15,425 bases of DNA. It comes from CAZKXX01 sp964556705 (GTDB lineage: Bacteria; Acidobacteriota; Terriglobia; UBA7540). A program made the translations under genes and the position numbers. The stretch covers positions 1 to 15,425 of the forward strand of contig CAZKXX010000090.1 of assembly GCA_964556705.1 (NCBI GenBank). Reading direction: 5' to 3'. The notes beneath the pieces were generated by a model, which was given only the letters and a program-made list of their open reading frames with translations, was not told where the DNA came from and ran no database searches. Every line of letters starts with the position of its first letter. The stretch's first letter is position 1. Shown here one piece after another: positions 1 through 9,861 of this stretch.

Positions 1-1
1 C

Positions 2-2701
<2,700 letters not shown>

Positions 2702-2722
2702 GCGAGATCGCCCTTCATGCCT

Positions 2723-2738
2723 CCCCTCGTCCGAGGGG
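2723..2738 (+). terminator. Short GC hairpin after secA, weak terminator candidate
   Basis: CCCCTCG and CGAGGGG form a perfect inverted repeat around a two-base centre, so in practice a six-pair stem with a four-base loop, starting about 20 bases after the secA stop. No T-run follows it, so intrinsic termination is uncertain. It may only be a stable 3' end. The rest of the roughly 230-base gap shows no convincing promoter to me. Confidence 0.3.
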
Positions 2739-2914
2739 CCCGCCCTGTGGCCGTCTGCCGGCTCGCGCGGCGAAGTTGAAGGACCCTCTTCCGCTCCCCA
2801 GGCGGTCTGAAGTAGACTGCACCGGGGAATTCACTCCAGAGGACGAAAGCCTGCGGGTTTCGCCGGCCCGCCTTGCCGAACTTCTGCGCGTAGGGCCGGG
2901 TACGAGACGATCTC

Positions 2915-2922
2915 AAGGGAGG
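2915..2922 (+). promoter_or_regulatory. Ribosome binding site deciding the TPR lipoprotein start
   Basis: AAGGGAGG matches the anti-Shine-Dalgarno sequence well. It lies one base before the ATG at 2924 but seven bases before the in-frame ATG at 2930, so the second ATG is the better start. Confidence 0.6.
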
Positions 2923-2929
2923 GATGCCG

Positions 2930-4633
2930 ATGCGTTTCCGAGGTTTTCGAAATGCGCTCGCCGCCGGAGTGGCGTGCGCGCTCTGGTTGATTGCGACGGG
3001 TTGCAGCCGATCGACGGATTCCGGCGGCCCATCGGACGAACTGGGGCACACCACGCGAGACGGGCGGCTTTCGCCGTGGCTCAACAACCTTGGAAATTTC
3101 AAACGCGCTGTGACAACGAGTTCACCGGAGGCGCAGAAATTTTTCGATCAGGGCCTGACGCTTTACTACGGGTTCAACCACGCCGAAGCGGAACGGTCGT
3201 TCAAGGAAGTGGCGCGGTTGGACCCGAATTGCGCCATGGCCTACTGGGGCCAGGCCATCAGCCTGGGACCGAACATCAACGACCCTTGGCCCGACCCGGA
3301 CCGCGAGAAGAATGCGCACGCGGCGATTCAGAAAGCGCTGGAGACGAAGGCCGGCGCCAGTCCCCTCGACCAGGCGCTGATTGACGCGCTGGCCACCCGC
3401 TACGCCGAAGGCGAACAAGTGGACCGCGAAGCACTGAACCGCGCCTACGCGAAGGCGATGGCGGGCCTTTACAGTAAATTCCCCGATGACCCCGACGTCG
3501 GCGCGCTTTTTGCCGAAGCGGTGATGGATACGATGCCGTGGGACTACTGGACGAAAGACGGCAAGCCGCGCCCCGGGATGGAAAAAGCGCTCGCGGCGCT
3601 GGAGAAGGTTATCAAAGACGTTCCGGGCCATCCGGGGGCGCACCATTTCTACATCCATGCCGTCGAAGCGTCGAAGGACCCCGACCGCGGAGTCCCGAGC
3701 GCCGACAAGCTCGGCGGGCTGGTCCCCGGCGCGGGGCATCTGGTCCACATGCCGTCGCACATTTACATTCGCGTCGGTCGCTACCAGGACGCTGTGGAGT
3801 CGAACCTCCGCGCCATCGCCGCCGACGAAGACTACATCACGCAATGCCGCGCGCAGGGGATTTACCCCGCGGCGTACTACCCGCACAACATCCACATGCT
3901 CTGGGCAGCGCTGGCGATGGCGGGGCGCCGCGACGAGGCGATGGAAGCCGCGCGGAAAGTGGCGTCGAAAGTGGACGACCACGCGCTGCACACCGAGGGG
4001 TTCGCCTTCGGTCGCCTCCTGCGCACGATTCCGCTGATGTCCATGGCGCGCTTCGGGCAGTGGGATGACGTGCTGCGCGAGCCGGCGCCTTCCGACGAGT
4101 ACCCTTTCATCAAAGCGATGTGGCACTACGCGCGCGGGCTGGCCTATCTGCGAAAGGAGAGTCCCGCGGAGGCGGAAGCCGAACTTGAAGCGCTCCGCGC
4201 CATTGCCGCCAAACCGGATTTGGGCAAGATGAAGATTTTCGATCAGAACGCGCTTTCGGCGCTGGTCGAAATCGCCACGAGCATTCTGGCCGGAGAACTC
4301 GCCGCTCAGCGCGGCGACCGGAAGACGGCGATTGCGGAATTGCGCAAAGGCGTGCGGCTGGAAGACAATCTCATCTACGCCGAGCCGCCGGACTGGTACC
4401 TGCCCGTTCGGCACTCGCTCGGCGCGGTGCTGCTCGAGGCCGGACGTGCCGCCGAAGCGGAGAAGGTCTATCGCGAAGACCTCGAGCGCCATCGCAATAA
4501 CGGCTGGTCGCTGTTCGGGCTGGCCAAGGCGCTCGAAGCGCAAGGGAAAAACGACGAGGCGGCCGACATTCGCGCGCAGTTCGAGAAGGCCTGGGGGCGC
4601 TCGGACGTGAAACTGATGGCGTCGCGACTCTGA
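2930..4633 (+). CDS. TPR-repeat lipoprotein, function unknown
   Basis: A predicted exported lipoprotein of 567 residues. The start at 2930 is chosen for Shine-Dalgarno spacing; an in-frame ATG six bases earlier is too close to it. The N-terminus has basic residues, a hydrophobic stretch (ALAAGVACALWLIATG) and Cys25 in an imperfect lipobox (ATGC), suggesting an envelope lipoprotein. The body is built of TPR-like helical pairs, for example FFDQGLTLYYGFNHAEAERS followed by LDPNCAMAYWGQA near residues 65-105, and again near the C-terminus (LGAVLLEAGRAAEAEKVY, LFGLAKALEAQGKNDEA). A central HFYIHAVEAS ... HLVHMPSHIYIRVGRY block is typical of a widespread bacterial TPR family usually annotated without a function. 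TPRs are protein-interaction scaffolds, so a binding role is likely, but the partner cannot be read from sequence. The next gene starts 47 bases downstream on the same strand, suggesting co-transcription. Confidence 0.85.
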   Translation: MRFRGFRNALAAGVACALWLIATGCSRSTDSGGPSDELGHTTRDGRLSPWLNNLGNFKRAVTTSSPEAQKFFDQGLTLYYGFNHAEAERSFKEVARLDPNCAMAYWGQAISLGPNINDPWPDPDREKNAHAAIQKALETKAGASPLDQALIDALATRYAEGEQVDREALNRAYAKAMAGLYSKFPDDPDVGALFAEAVMDTMPWDYWTKDGKPRPGMEKALAALEKVIKDVPGHPGAHHFYIHAVEASKDPDRGVPSADKLGGLVPGAGHLVHMPSHIYIRVGRYQDAVESNLRAIAADEDYITQCRAQGIYPAAYYPHNIHMLWAALAMAGRRDEAMEAARKVASKVDDHALHTEGFAFGRLLRTIPLMSMARFGQWDDVLREPAPSDEYPFIKAMWHYARGLAYLRKESPAEAEAELEALRAIAAKPDLGKMKIFDQNALSALVEIATSILAGELAAQRGDRKTAIAELRKGVRLEDNLIYAEPPDWYLPVRHSLGAVLLEAGRAAEAEKVYREDLERHRNNGWSLFGLAKALEAQGKNDEAADIRAQFEKAWGRSDVKLMASRL

Positions 4634-4671
4634 TCACGCCGGTGCCTGCACAACAACCGACTGAATTATGC

Positions 4672-4675
4672 GGAG
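4672..4675 (+). promoter_or_regulatory. Ribosome binding site for the GH51 gene
   Basis: GGAG lies five bases before the ATG at 4681. It supports that ATG over the upstream in-frame GTG at 4642, and the ATG places the twin-arginine motif right at the N-terminus. Confidence 0.45.
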
Positions 4676-4680
4676 CTGAG

Positions 4681-6288
4681 ATGCGACGACGCGGATTTCT
4701 GAAAACAGCGGCGCTGGCCGGCGCCGGTTTGCTGACTCACCGTCTGCCGCTCCAGGCTGCCGACGCCGAAATCGAGATCAGTCCCGGTGAGCTCGGCCCG
4801 GAAATCAATCCGCACCTCTACGGGCATTTCATCGAGCATCTGGGCGGCGTCATCTACGACGGCATCTGGGTGGGGCCCGATTCGAAAGTGCCGAACGCCG
4901 GCGGCATCCGCAAGGCGTTCGCCGACGATATGAAGCGCATCGGCGCGCCGAACCTGCGCTGGCCGGGCGGGTGTTTTGCCGACGGCTACCACTGGCGCGA
5001 CGGCATCGGCCCGCGCGAGAAGCGTCCGAGGACGTACAACTTCTGGGAAGCGCGGATGCCGAAGGGGATGCACCACACAGAGCCCAATCAGTTCGGAACG
5101 CATGAATTCATGCAGCTGTGCCGGCTGGTGGGCGCCGACCCGTACTTCGCGGCGAACGTGGGCTCCGGAAGCCCCCGCGAGTTTCACGACTGGGTGAGTT
5201 ACTGCAACGCGCCCGCGGGCACGCTGAGCCTGGCTGACGAGCGCGCCGCGAACGGCGACCGCGAACCTTTCAACGTCCGTTACTGGGGCGTCGGCAACGA
5301 GTCCTGGGGCTGCGGCGGAGAAATGAAACCGGGCGAGTACGCCACGCTTTACCGGCAATTTATCACGCAGTTTCCGGTTTACACCGAGCCGTTCTTCGTC
5401 GCCACCGGCCCGCGCGGCCACTCTCAGGACATGGACTTGGACTGGACGCGAGGCTTTTTCGCGGGCTTGCAGGGCCATCCGCGCTCGCGTGTCCACGGGC
5501 TGGGACTGCACTTCTACACGGATTTCCGGCCTACCTCGGTGATTCCGGAAAAATCCACGGCGCGGGAGTGGTACGCCGTGCTCGCCAAAGGCCTGCTGAT
5601 GGAACCCATCATCGAGAAGCACTGGGCCATCATGGGCGAGTTCGACCCGGAGCACTTTACGAAATTCGTGATTGACGAGTGGGGGACGTGGTACGCGACG
5701 GGCGCGCTGATCGCGCCCGGCTACATCCTGAGTCAGATTATCACGCTGCGCGACGCCGTCCACGCCGCGCTGACCTTCGACGTTTTCAATCGCCACGTTG
5801 AGAAGATCGCCATGGCGAACATCGCGCAGACAGTGAACTGCCTGCACTCGCTCTTCCTGGCGCACGAGGACAAATACACTCGCACGCCGGCCTACTACAC
5901 GTTTGAAATGTATCGCCCGCACATGGGGGCTCGGCGCGTGCCGCTGCGCATCAAGATTCCAGAACTGACGGTTCCCGTGCTCGAAGGGACGGCCAAACTG
6001 CCGGGGCTTTCCGGCTCGGCTTCGATTCGTGAGAAGCGTCTGACGGTGACGCTGACGAACCCATCACTCGACGCGGCGGTGGCGGCGTGGATTCGCCTCG
6101 CGGGCGGGGCCCGCGTCACCGAAGCGCGCGGGAGCGTGCTGACGCACGAGAATATCGCCGCGGCCAACACCTTCGAGAATCCTCACAAAGTCGAACCGGC
6201 GAAACTTTCCGTGAATATCTCGGGAGGCGCGGCCCAAGTGACGATTCCGAAGCAGGCTGTGGTGGCGCTGGAACTTTTGATTTCCTGA
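4681..6288 (+). CDS. Tat-exported GH51-type alpha-L-arabinofuranosidase
   Basis: A predicted retaining alpha-L-arabinofuranosidase of 535 residues, releasing terminal arabinose from plant or microbial polysaccharides outside the cytoplasm. The N-terminus MRRRGFLKTAALAGAGLL is a clear twin-arginine signal followed by a hydrophobic helix, implying export in folded form. The mature part starts with the family-like segment INPHLYGHFIEHLGGVIYDG, then LRWPGGCFADGYHWRDGIGP, typical of the (beta/alpha)8 barrel of GH51. The general acid/base is expected to be Glu207 in YWGVGNESWG and the nucleophile Glu333 in VIDEWGTWY; both are present. A C-terminal beta-rich domain (about 410-535) fits the usual jelly-roll. 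Length is in the usual range for the family. It follows the TPR lipoprotein closely, so the pair may act together at the envelope, which is inference. Substrate specificity within the GH51-like families cannot be fixed from sequence alone. Confidence 0.9.
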   Translation: MRRRGFLKTAALAGAGLLTHRLPLQAADAEIEISPGELGPEINPHLYGHFIEHLGGVIYDGIWVGPDSKVPNAGGIRKAFADDMKRIGAPNLRWPGGCFADGYHWRDGIGPREKRPRTYNFWEARMPKGMHHTEPNQFGTHEFMQLCRLVGADPYFAANVGSGSPREFHDWVSYCNAPAGTLSLADERAANGDREPFNVRYWGVGNESWGCGGEMKPGEYATLYRQFITQFPVYTEPFFVATGPRGHSQDMDLDWTRGFFAGLQGHPRSRVHGLGLHFYTDFRPTSVIPEKSTAREWYAVLAKGLLMEPIIEKHWAIMGEFDPEHFTKFVIDEWGTWYATGALIAPGYILSQIITLRDAVHAALTFDVFNRHVEKIAMANIAQTVNCLHSLFLAHEDKYTRTPAYYTFEMYRPHMGARRVPLRIKIPELTVPVLEGTAKLPGLSGSASIREKRLTVTLTNPSLDAAVAAWIRLAGGARVTEARGSVLTHENIAAANTFENPHKVEPAKLSVNISGGAAQVTIPKQAVVALELLIS

Positions 6289-6297
6289 TTTCTAAAA

Positions 6298-6324
6298 GCC
6301 CGCGCGTCTCGCGCTGCGCCGGGC
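6298..6324 (-). terminator. Hairpin plus T-run ending the minus-strand operon
   Basis: Between the convergent GH51 and phosphatase genes, GCCCGCGC pairs with GCGCCGGGC (one bulged base). On the minus strand the stem is followed directly by TTTT, as in a Rho-independent terminator for the phosphatase operon. In the plus direction no T-run follows, so it would serve GH51 less well. Confidence 0.45.
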
Positions 6325-6326
6325 GC

Positions 6327-6869
6327 TCAAAGGCGCTTCACTTCAAATCCCGCAAGATTCTCTCCGTCGAACTTGAACGACACACCTTCGCAGAGACCGA
6401 TCTCGCCGCCGAGTTCGGCGAGGTCGTAGCGCGGGCAGGCGTGGAGCGCCGCGGCTTCGAGGATGCCTCCGTGCGAGACGATGAGGGCGCGCCCTTCCTC
6501 CGGCAGCTTGCGCGCGATGCGCCGGACGGCGGCGAGAAACGTCTCACCCTGGAGCTTCAGGTAGTTCAACGCTTCGGGAATTTCCCAGCAGGCGGCGAGC
6601 GGCGTGACACCCCGCTCCTTTGAGACTCTGCTCACTTCCGCGTCAAACGGCTCCCAGGGGTTGACCGCCGTAAAGGCGTCATCGAGTTCGTAGCGTTCAA
6701 ACCCGAAAGCTTCCAGCGTTTCGCGCGCGCGTTCCTTGGGGCTGGAAATGACCAGGTCGTAGCTCGGCGCGAGAAGCGGGCGGGCCTGGCGCGCCAGTTC
6801 CCGCCCTTCCTCGCTCAGGCCTTTGCCATCGCCGCGTTTGCTGTGGCGGAAGACGTCCACGAACTTCAT
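6327..6869 (-). CDS. Histidine phosphatase (phosphoglycerate mutase-like / SixA-like)
   Basis: A small (180-residue) cytoplasmic phosphatase of the histidine phosphatase superfamily. The start is placed at the ATG giving MKFVDVFRHSKRG, because the first beta strand and catalytic histidine (Arg8-His9) sit there as in the family. The frame stays open upstream, but only through the tandem 7-base repeats. Family features in order are RHSKRG with His9 as phosphate acceptor, LSEEGRELARQ, VISSPKERARETLEAFG, a central acidic region, and ALIVSHGGILEA with the second catalytic histidine. The spacing and the short length without a lid domain resemble SixA-type phosphohistidine phosphatases, but the substrate cannot be assigned. 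It is last in the minus-strand unit after the four-helix-bundle gene. No Shine-Dalgarno sequence is visible before the ATG, because the repeat array ends only seven bases away. Confidence 0.88.
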   Translation of the reverse strand: MKFVDVFRHSKRGDGKGLSEEGRELARQARPLLAPSYDLVISSPKERARETLEAFGFERYELDDAFTAVNPWEPFDAEVSRVSKERGVTPLAACWEIPEALNYLKLQGETFLAAVRRIARKLPEEGRALIVSHGGILEAAALHACPRYDLAELGGEIGLCEGVSFKFDGENLAGFEVKRL

Positions 6870-6876
6870 AACGACC

Positions 6877-6925
6877 AAGTGTAAAGGGTAAAGTGTGAAG
6901 TGTGAAGGGTGAAGTATGAAGGAGG
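6877..6925 (+). repeat. Left heptamer tandem array (7 units)
   Basis: Seven contiguous 7-base units fitting roughly AAGKRTR, for example AAGTGTG, AAGGGTG and AAGTATG; the last, AAGGAGG, is the most divergent. The period is exact, with no insertions. Relative to the four-helix-bundle gene this array lies downstream and appears on the coding strand as its reverse complement (CACACTT-like). Confidence 0.92.
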
Positions 6926-6956
6926 AATCCAATCCTCTGCGGTCAACTCCCCGGTC

Positions 6957-7346
6957 TCACTTCGTTTGGATCCTGTCCTTCGCTTTCGTCTTGACAATGA
7001 TAGCGGTGATGATGGAAATGAGCTCTTCTGTTTCAGCCACCATCGATGTCAGCCGTTCCTTCGGCAGTATCCCCGATTCGCCAAGCAGCCTGAGCCAGTA
7101 CCGGCTCTCTTTTGCTTCCTTTTGAGCGAGTCCGTATTTGTGAATGAAATCTGCGCGGCTCTCAGCCGCTTGGGCTTCTTCAATGTTCGCGCCCACGGAC
7201 GTTGCGGAGCGCAAGTACTGTCGGCCGATTTCCCATCCGGCACCGTCGTTCCCTTTGCGAAGGGCCTGATAAAGCTTGATGGCACGCAAAGCATATGCGA
7301 ACACCCTCTCGCGAATGTTCCAGATCTTGTTCTTTTCAGGTTTCAC
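6957..7346 (-). CDS. Four-helix-bundle protein, 23S rRNA intervening-sequence protein (S23) family
   Basis: A 129-residue protein matching the family first found encoded inside intervening sequences of bacterial 23S rRNA genes and now seen widely at other loci. Landmarks are RERVFAYALRAIKLYQAL (helix 1), IGRQYLRSATSVGANIEEA with the hallmark S-x-G-A-N-x-x-E-A core (helix 2), ADFIHKYGLAQKEAKESRYW (helix 3), and a helix ending IITAIIVKTKAK. The molecular function of the family is not established; the related fold of Avd in diversity-generating retroelements binds nucleic acid and reverse transcriptase, so RNA or DNA binding is a reasonable but unproven guess. The GTG start is formed by the innermost right-array unit, with AAGGA of the next unit six bases upstream as the ribosome binding site. 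The start lies 31 bases after the hydrolase stop. The gene is bounded on both sides by 7-base tandem arrays. Confidence 0.88.
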   Translation of the reverse strand: MKPEKNKIWNIRERVFAYALRAIKLYQALRKGNDGAGWEIGRQYLRSATSVGANIEEAQAAESRADFIHKYGLAQKEAKESRYWLRLLGESGILPKERLTSMVAETEELISIITAIIVKTKAKDRIQTK

Positions 7347-7392
7347 ACTTCATCCTTCACACTTCAGCCTTTACACGTTACTCTTCATCCTT
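7344..7392 (-). repeat. Right heptamer tandem array (7 units), inverted relative to the left array
   Basis: Seven contiguous 7-base units; on the minus strand these include AAGTGTG (twice) and AAGGATG (twice), plus variants such as AAGGCTG and ACGTGTA. Aligned end to end with the left array in inverted orientation, 36 of 49 positions agree by my hand count. The sequence just inside it (AAACCTG) may be a decayed eighth unit. The array overlaps the final codons (KDEE and stop) of the alpha/beta hydrolase gene and the start codon of the four-helix-bundle gene. Confidence 0.92.
7353..7357 (-). promoter_or_regulatory. Ribosome binding site supplied by the repeat array
   Basis: On the minus strand AAGGA, part of an AAGGATG repeat unit, lies six bases before the GTG at 7346, an ideal distance. 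The repeat itself therefore appears to provide both the Shine-Dalgarno sequence and, in the next unit, the start codon. Confidence 0.55.
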
Positions 7393-8220
7393 GCGACCCA
7401 AAACGCTTCGCATCGCCTCAAGGTACTTCTCACCCGCCACAGCAAGGACATCGTTGTGTCCCGCGCCTTCGACGCGAAGAAAGCGTTTGGGCTCGGGCGC
7501 GGCCTCGAACAGACGCTCACCCATGGCGAAAGGGACGACCTCGTCGCGGGTCCCGTGAATAATGAGCACCGGCGCGCGCACGCTCGAGATTTTCCTGAGC
7601 GAATCGAAGCGGCTTCGGGGAATATACCGGAACAGCGGCAGGAGAAACATGCGCCGGGCCATTTCGGGGGCGTTCGTGAACGTGCTTTCGAGGATGAGGG
7701 CGCCGCAGGGCTGGCGCGCCGCCAGGTCCACGGCCACGGCTCCGCCCAGCGAGTTTCCATACAGGATGACGTCTTCGCCACGGAAGCCGCCCTCCTCCAC
7801 GAGATAACGGTAAGCCGCGTCGGCATCGCGATAGACGCCCGCTTCATCCGGCGAGCCTTCGCTCTTGCCGTAGCCGCGATAATCGAGCGCGAAGAGGTTC
7901 AGGCCCAGAGCCGAGAACTCCTTCAATCGAGGCAGGCCGTATCCGATGTTTTCCGCGTTGCCGTGCAGTAACAGCATGACGCGGCGGGAATCCGGGGCCG
8001 CGACGAAGAAGGCGTTCAGCCGCACGCCGTCCGACGCCGTAAGCCAGACCTCCTCCGCCTCAAGGCCGTAGACGGCCGGGTCCGCGAAACCCTGAGGGAA
8101 TTTGGGCGGAAAGAAGATCAACCGGTTTTCGATCAGTCTCAGCGAAATCGCCATAAAGACGAGCGCGACCGCGACAGCCAGAAGCATATTCAAGACACGT
8201 CTTCCCCGGCTTGGGAGCAT
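7378..8220 (-). CDS. Membrane-anchored alpha/beta hydrolase (serine hydrolase, Bem46/ABHD-like)
   Basis: A 280-residue alpha/beta hydrolase with an N-terminal membrane anchor (about residues 9-28, VLNMLLAVAVALVFMAISLR), followed by ENRLIFFPPKF, a typical lead-in for this family. Catalytic elements are the oxyanion-loop segment LLLHGNAENIG, the nucleophile elbow GNSLGG with Ser157, an acid Asp226 in IHGTRDEVVP, and His255 in GAGHNDV. The fold would sit on the outer face of the inner membrane; the substrate (ester, lipid or peptide) is unknown. The start is taken at the ATG at 8220; a GTG one codon earlier is equally in frame. It begins about 20 bases after the htrA stop, so translational coupling is likely. 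The last codons (KDEE and stop) lie within the right heptamer array, so the original C-terminus may have been replaced when the array arrived. Confidence 0.9.
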   Translation of the reverse strand: MLPSRGRRVLNMLLAVAVALVFMAISLRLIENRLIFFPPKFPQGFADPAVYGLEAEEVWLTASDGVRLNAFFVAAPDSRRVMLLLHGNAENIGYGLPRLKEFSALGLNLFALDYRGYGKSEGSPDEAGVYRDADAAYRYLVEEGGFRGEDVILYGNSLGGAVAVDLAARQPCGALILESTFTNAPEMARRMFLLPLFRYIPRSRFDSLRKISSVRAPVLIIHGTRDEVVPFAMGERLFEAAPEPKRFLRVEGAGHNDVLAVAGEKYLEAMRSVLGRKDEE

Positions 8221-8241
8221 CACTGTGCCCGTTTCCCCGGC

Positions 8242-9744
8242 TTATTCTCCGTCGGGCGCAATCACCACGAAAGCGGATTGTCCGCCCCGGTTGACGCGCA
8301 ACAGGACCTCGCCCGTGACCCGCGCCGCAAGCCGGTTGAAGTCCTCAACCGAGGTGACCGAGTCGCGGTTGATACTTTCGATGACGTCGCCCGGGCGCAG
8401 TCCGCGCCGCGCCGCGGGGCTCTCGGGATCGAGGTCGCTGATCACCACGCCCTGCGTTCCGCGCGGCAAACCGAGTTGGCGCAGGATTTCCGGCGTGAGT
8501 TCCTGCACGAGGATTCCGCGCAGCGTTCCCGTCGTGGGAGCGCCGCCGGCCAACTGATCAGGAAGCTGGCCCAGCGTGACCTTCACCGTCATCTCTTTTC
8601 CGTCACGCAAGATGCCCAGCGTCACCGTCGTTCCCGGCGGAGTGCTCGCCACTTGAGACCGCAGGCGCGCCGTGCCGGTCACCGGCCGCCCGTTCACGCT
8701 GCGAATCACGTCTCCCTGCTTGAGGCCCGCCTTGTCCGCGGGCGAGCCAGGCTCAACCTGGTTAACCAGCGCGCCGGCCAGGTCCGGCACCTTGAACTGC
8801 CTCGCCAGGGCAGGATTCAGGTCGCCCATCGTAACTCCCAGGTACCCGCGCGTCACCTGACCGGTTTTGATCAGACTTTCCATGACGTGGCGGGCGAGGT
8901 TGGAGGGGATGGCGAAGCCGATGCCGTTCCAGCCGCCCTGCCCGCCCGCCCCCTGGGCCGCGCTCAGAATGGCGGTGTTGATGCCCACCACCTGTCCGCG
9001 AACGTTGACGAGAGGGCCGCCGGAGTTTCCGGGGTTGATGGGCGCGTCGGTCTGAATGAAGTCTTCGTAAATTTCCAGGCCCAGTCCGGAGCGTCCAATC
9101 GCGCTCACGATGCCGCGCGTCACGGTGAAATTCAGTCCGAAGGGATTTCCGAAGGCGAGCACCGTGGCGCCGACGTGGAGCGAATCCGAGTCGCCCCAGC
9201 GCGCGGCGGGCAGGTCTTTGCCTTCGACTTTCAAGACCGCAAGGTCGGTGCGCGGGTCAGCGCCCACGGGCTTGGCCCGGAAGGTCCGACGGTCCTCGAG
9301 CATGACTTCAATCTCCGTGGCGCGCGCGATGACGTGATTGTTCGTTACGATGTACCCGTCGGGAGAAATCAGCACGCCCGTTCCGAGGGAATGCTCGCGG
9401 TGCTCTCGCGGGATGCCGTAACCCGGGCCGAAGAAGTCTTCGAAGAAGCGGCGGAAAAAGGGGTCCATGAAAAAGGGAGATTGCTGGACGCGGATGGCGC
9501 GCGTGGTGCGGATGTTGACGACTGCGGGCGTCACGAGTTGCGCGATGCGCTCGAAGGCGCGGTTCTGGCGCTCGAGCGCTTCGATTTCGGCGCCTTCCAG
9601 CGCGCCCTCGGCGAGCGCGAAGCCCGCCGCGCGCCGGCTCTCGAGGTAGAGGACTCCCGCCAGCGACAGGCAGACCAGGCCGATCAAGACCAGGCTGAGG
9701 CCGAGGAGATTTTCTCGAAGAAATCGTCTTGTTTCCGGACGCAT
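8242..9744 (-). CDS. htrA: HtrA/Deg-family periplasmic serine protease with two PDZ domains
   Basis: A 500-residue envelope quality-control protease. The start at the ATG at 9744 is chosen because CAGGAGG lies nine bases upstream and the protein then begins with a short basic segment and a hydrophobic anchor (about residues 13-34, LLGLSLVLIGLVCLSLAGVL). The trypsin-like domain carries the triad His137 (TNNHVIA), Asp167 (RTDLAVLK) and Ser241 (INPGNSGGP). A Phe-rich loop (MDPFFRRFFEDFFGP, 93-107) is typical of the Deg LA loop. PDZ1 spans about 299-390 (GYLGVTMGDL ... GDVIRSVNGRPV) and PDZ2 about 408-495 (GDVIESINRDSV). With two PDZ domains it resembles DegP/DegQ, but the uncleaved-looking anchor is more like DegS, so it may be membrane-tethered. 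It is first in the minus-strand unit. I saw no confident stress-type promoter in the short gap upstream. Confidence 0.95.
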   Translation of the reverse strand: MRPETRRFLRENLLGLSLVLIGLVCLSLAGVLYLESRRAAGFALAEGALEGAEIEALERQNRAFERIAQLVTPAVVNIRTTRAIRVQQSPFFMDPFFRRFFEDFFGPGYGIPREHREHSLGTGVLISPDGYIVTNNHVIARATEIEVMLEDRRTFRAKPVGADPRTDLAVLKVEGKDLPAARWGDSDSLHVGATVLAFGNPFGLNFTVTRGIVSAIGRSGLGLEIYEDFIQTDAPINPGNSGGPLVNVRGQVVGINTAILSAAQGAGGQGGWNGIGFAIPSNLARHVMESLIKTGQVTRGYLGVTMGDLNPALARQFKVPDLAGALVNQVEPGSPADKAGLKQGDVIRSVNGRPVTGTARLRSQVASTPPGTTVTLGILRDGKEMTVKVTLGQLPDQLAGGAPTTGTLRGILVQELTPEILRQLGLPRGTQGVVISDLDPESPAARRGLRPGDVIESINRDSVTSVEDFNRLAARVTGEVLLRVNRGGQSAFVVIAPDGE

Positions 9745-9753
9745 GATGACGTT

Positions 9754-9760
9754 CCTCCTG
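9754..9760 (-). promoter_or_regulatory. Ribosome binding site of htrA
   Basis: CAGGAGG on the minus strand, nine bases before the ATG at 9744. It decides this start over an upstream in-frame start near 9780. Confidence 0.6.
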
Positions 9761-9861
9761 AGGGTGTGGCCAAACGGCACGCGAGCCGCCTGGTCGGCGG
9801 AATCGATCCGCGGGGGCCGGGAAGGCTCCCGCCGGACCGCCGCCGAACCCTGCCTTCAATT

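Larger units (their letters stand above)
6877..7392 (-). mobile_element. Candidate cassette: S23-like four-helix-bundle gene between inverted heptamer arrays
   Basis: A 516-base block whose two ends are 49-base tandem arrays of a degenerate 7-base unit in opposite orientation, enclosing one small gene of the 23S rRNA intervening-sequence protein family. It sits inside an otherwise tightly spaced minus-strand operon and overlaps the end of the alpha/beta hydrolase gene on one side and the leader of the phosphatase gene on the other, as expected for an insertion. There is no transposase, integrase or reverse transcriptase and no clear target-site duplication. Calling it mobile is therefore inference from architecture; a static repeat-flanked gene remains possible. 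Confidence 0.45.

Noticed and set aside
6877..6925. CRISPR array
   Set aside because: The units are 7 bases, contiguous and without spacers, and no cas genes are present.
6877..7392. Diversity-generating retroelement (the four-helix-bundle protein resembling Avd)
   Set aside because: There is no reverse transcriptase and no template/variable repeat pair, and the flanking arrays are period-7 tandem repeats rather than near-identical TR/VR copies.
9818..9831. Terminator after the cyclase gene (CGGGA/TCCCG hairpin)
   Set aside because: The stem is only five base pairs with no T-run, and such short GC stems are common by chance at this base composition.
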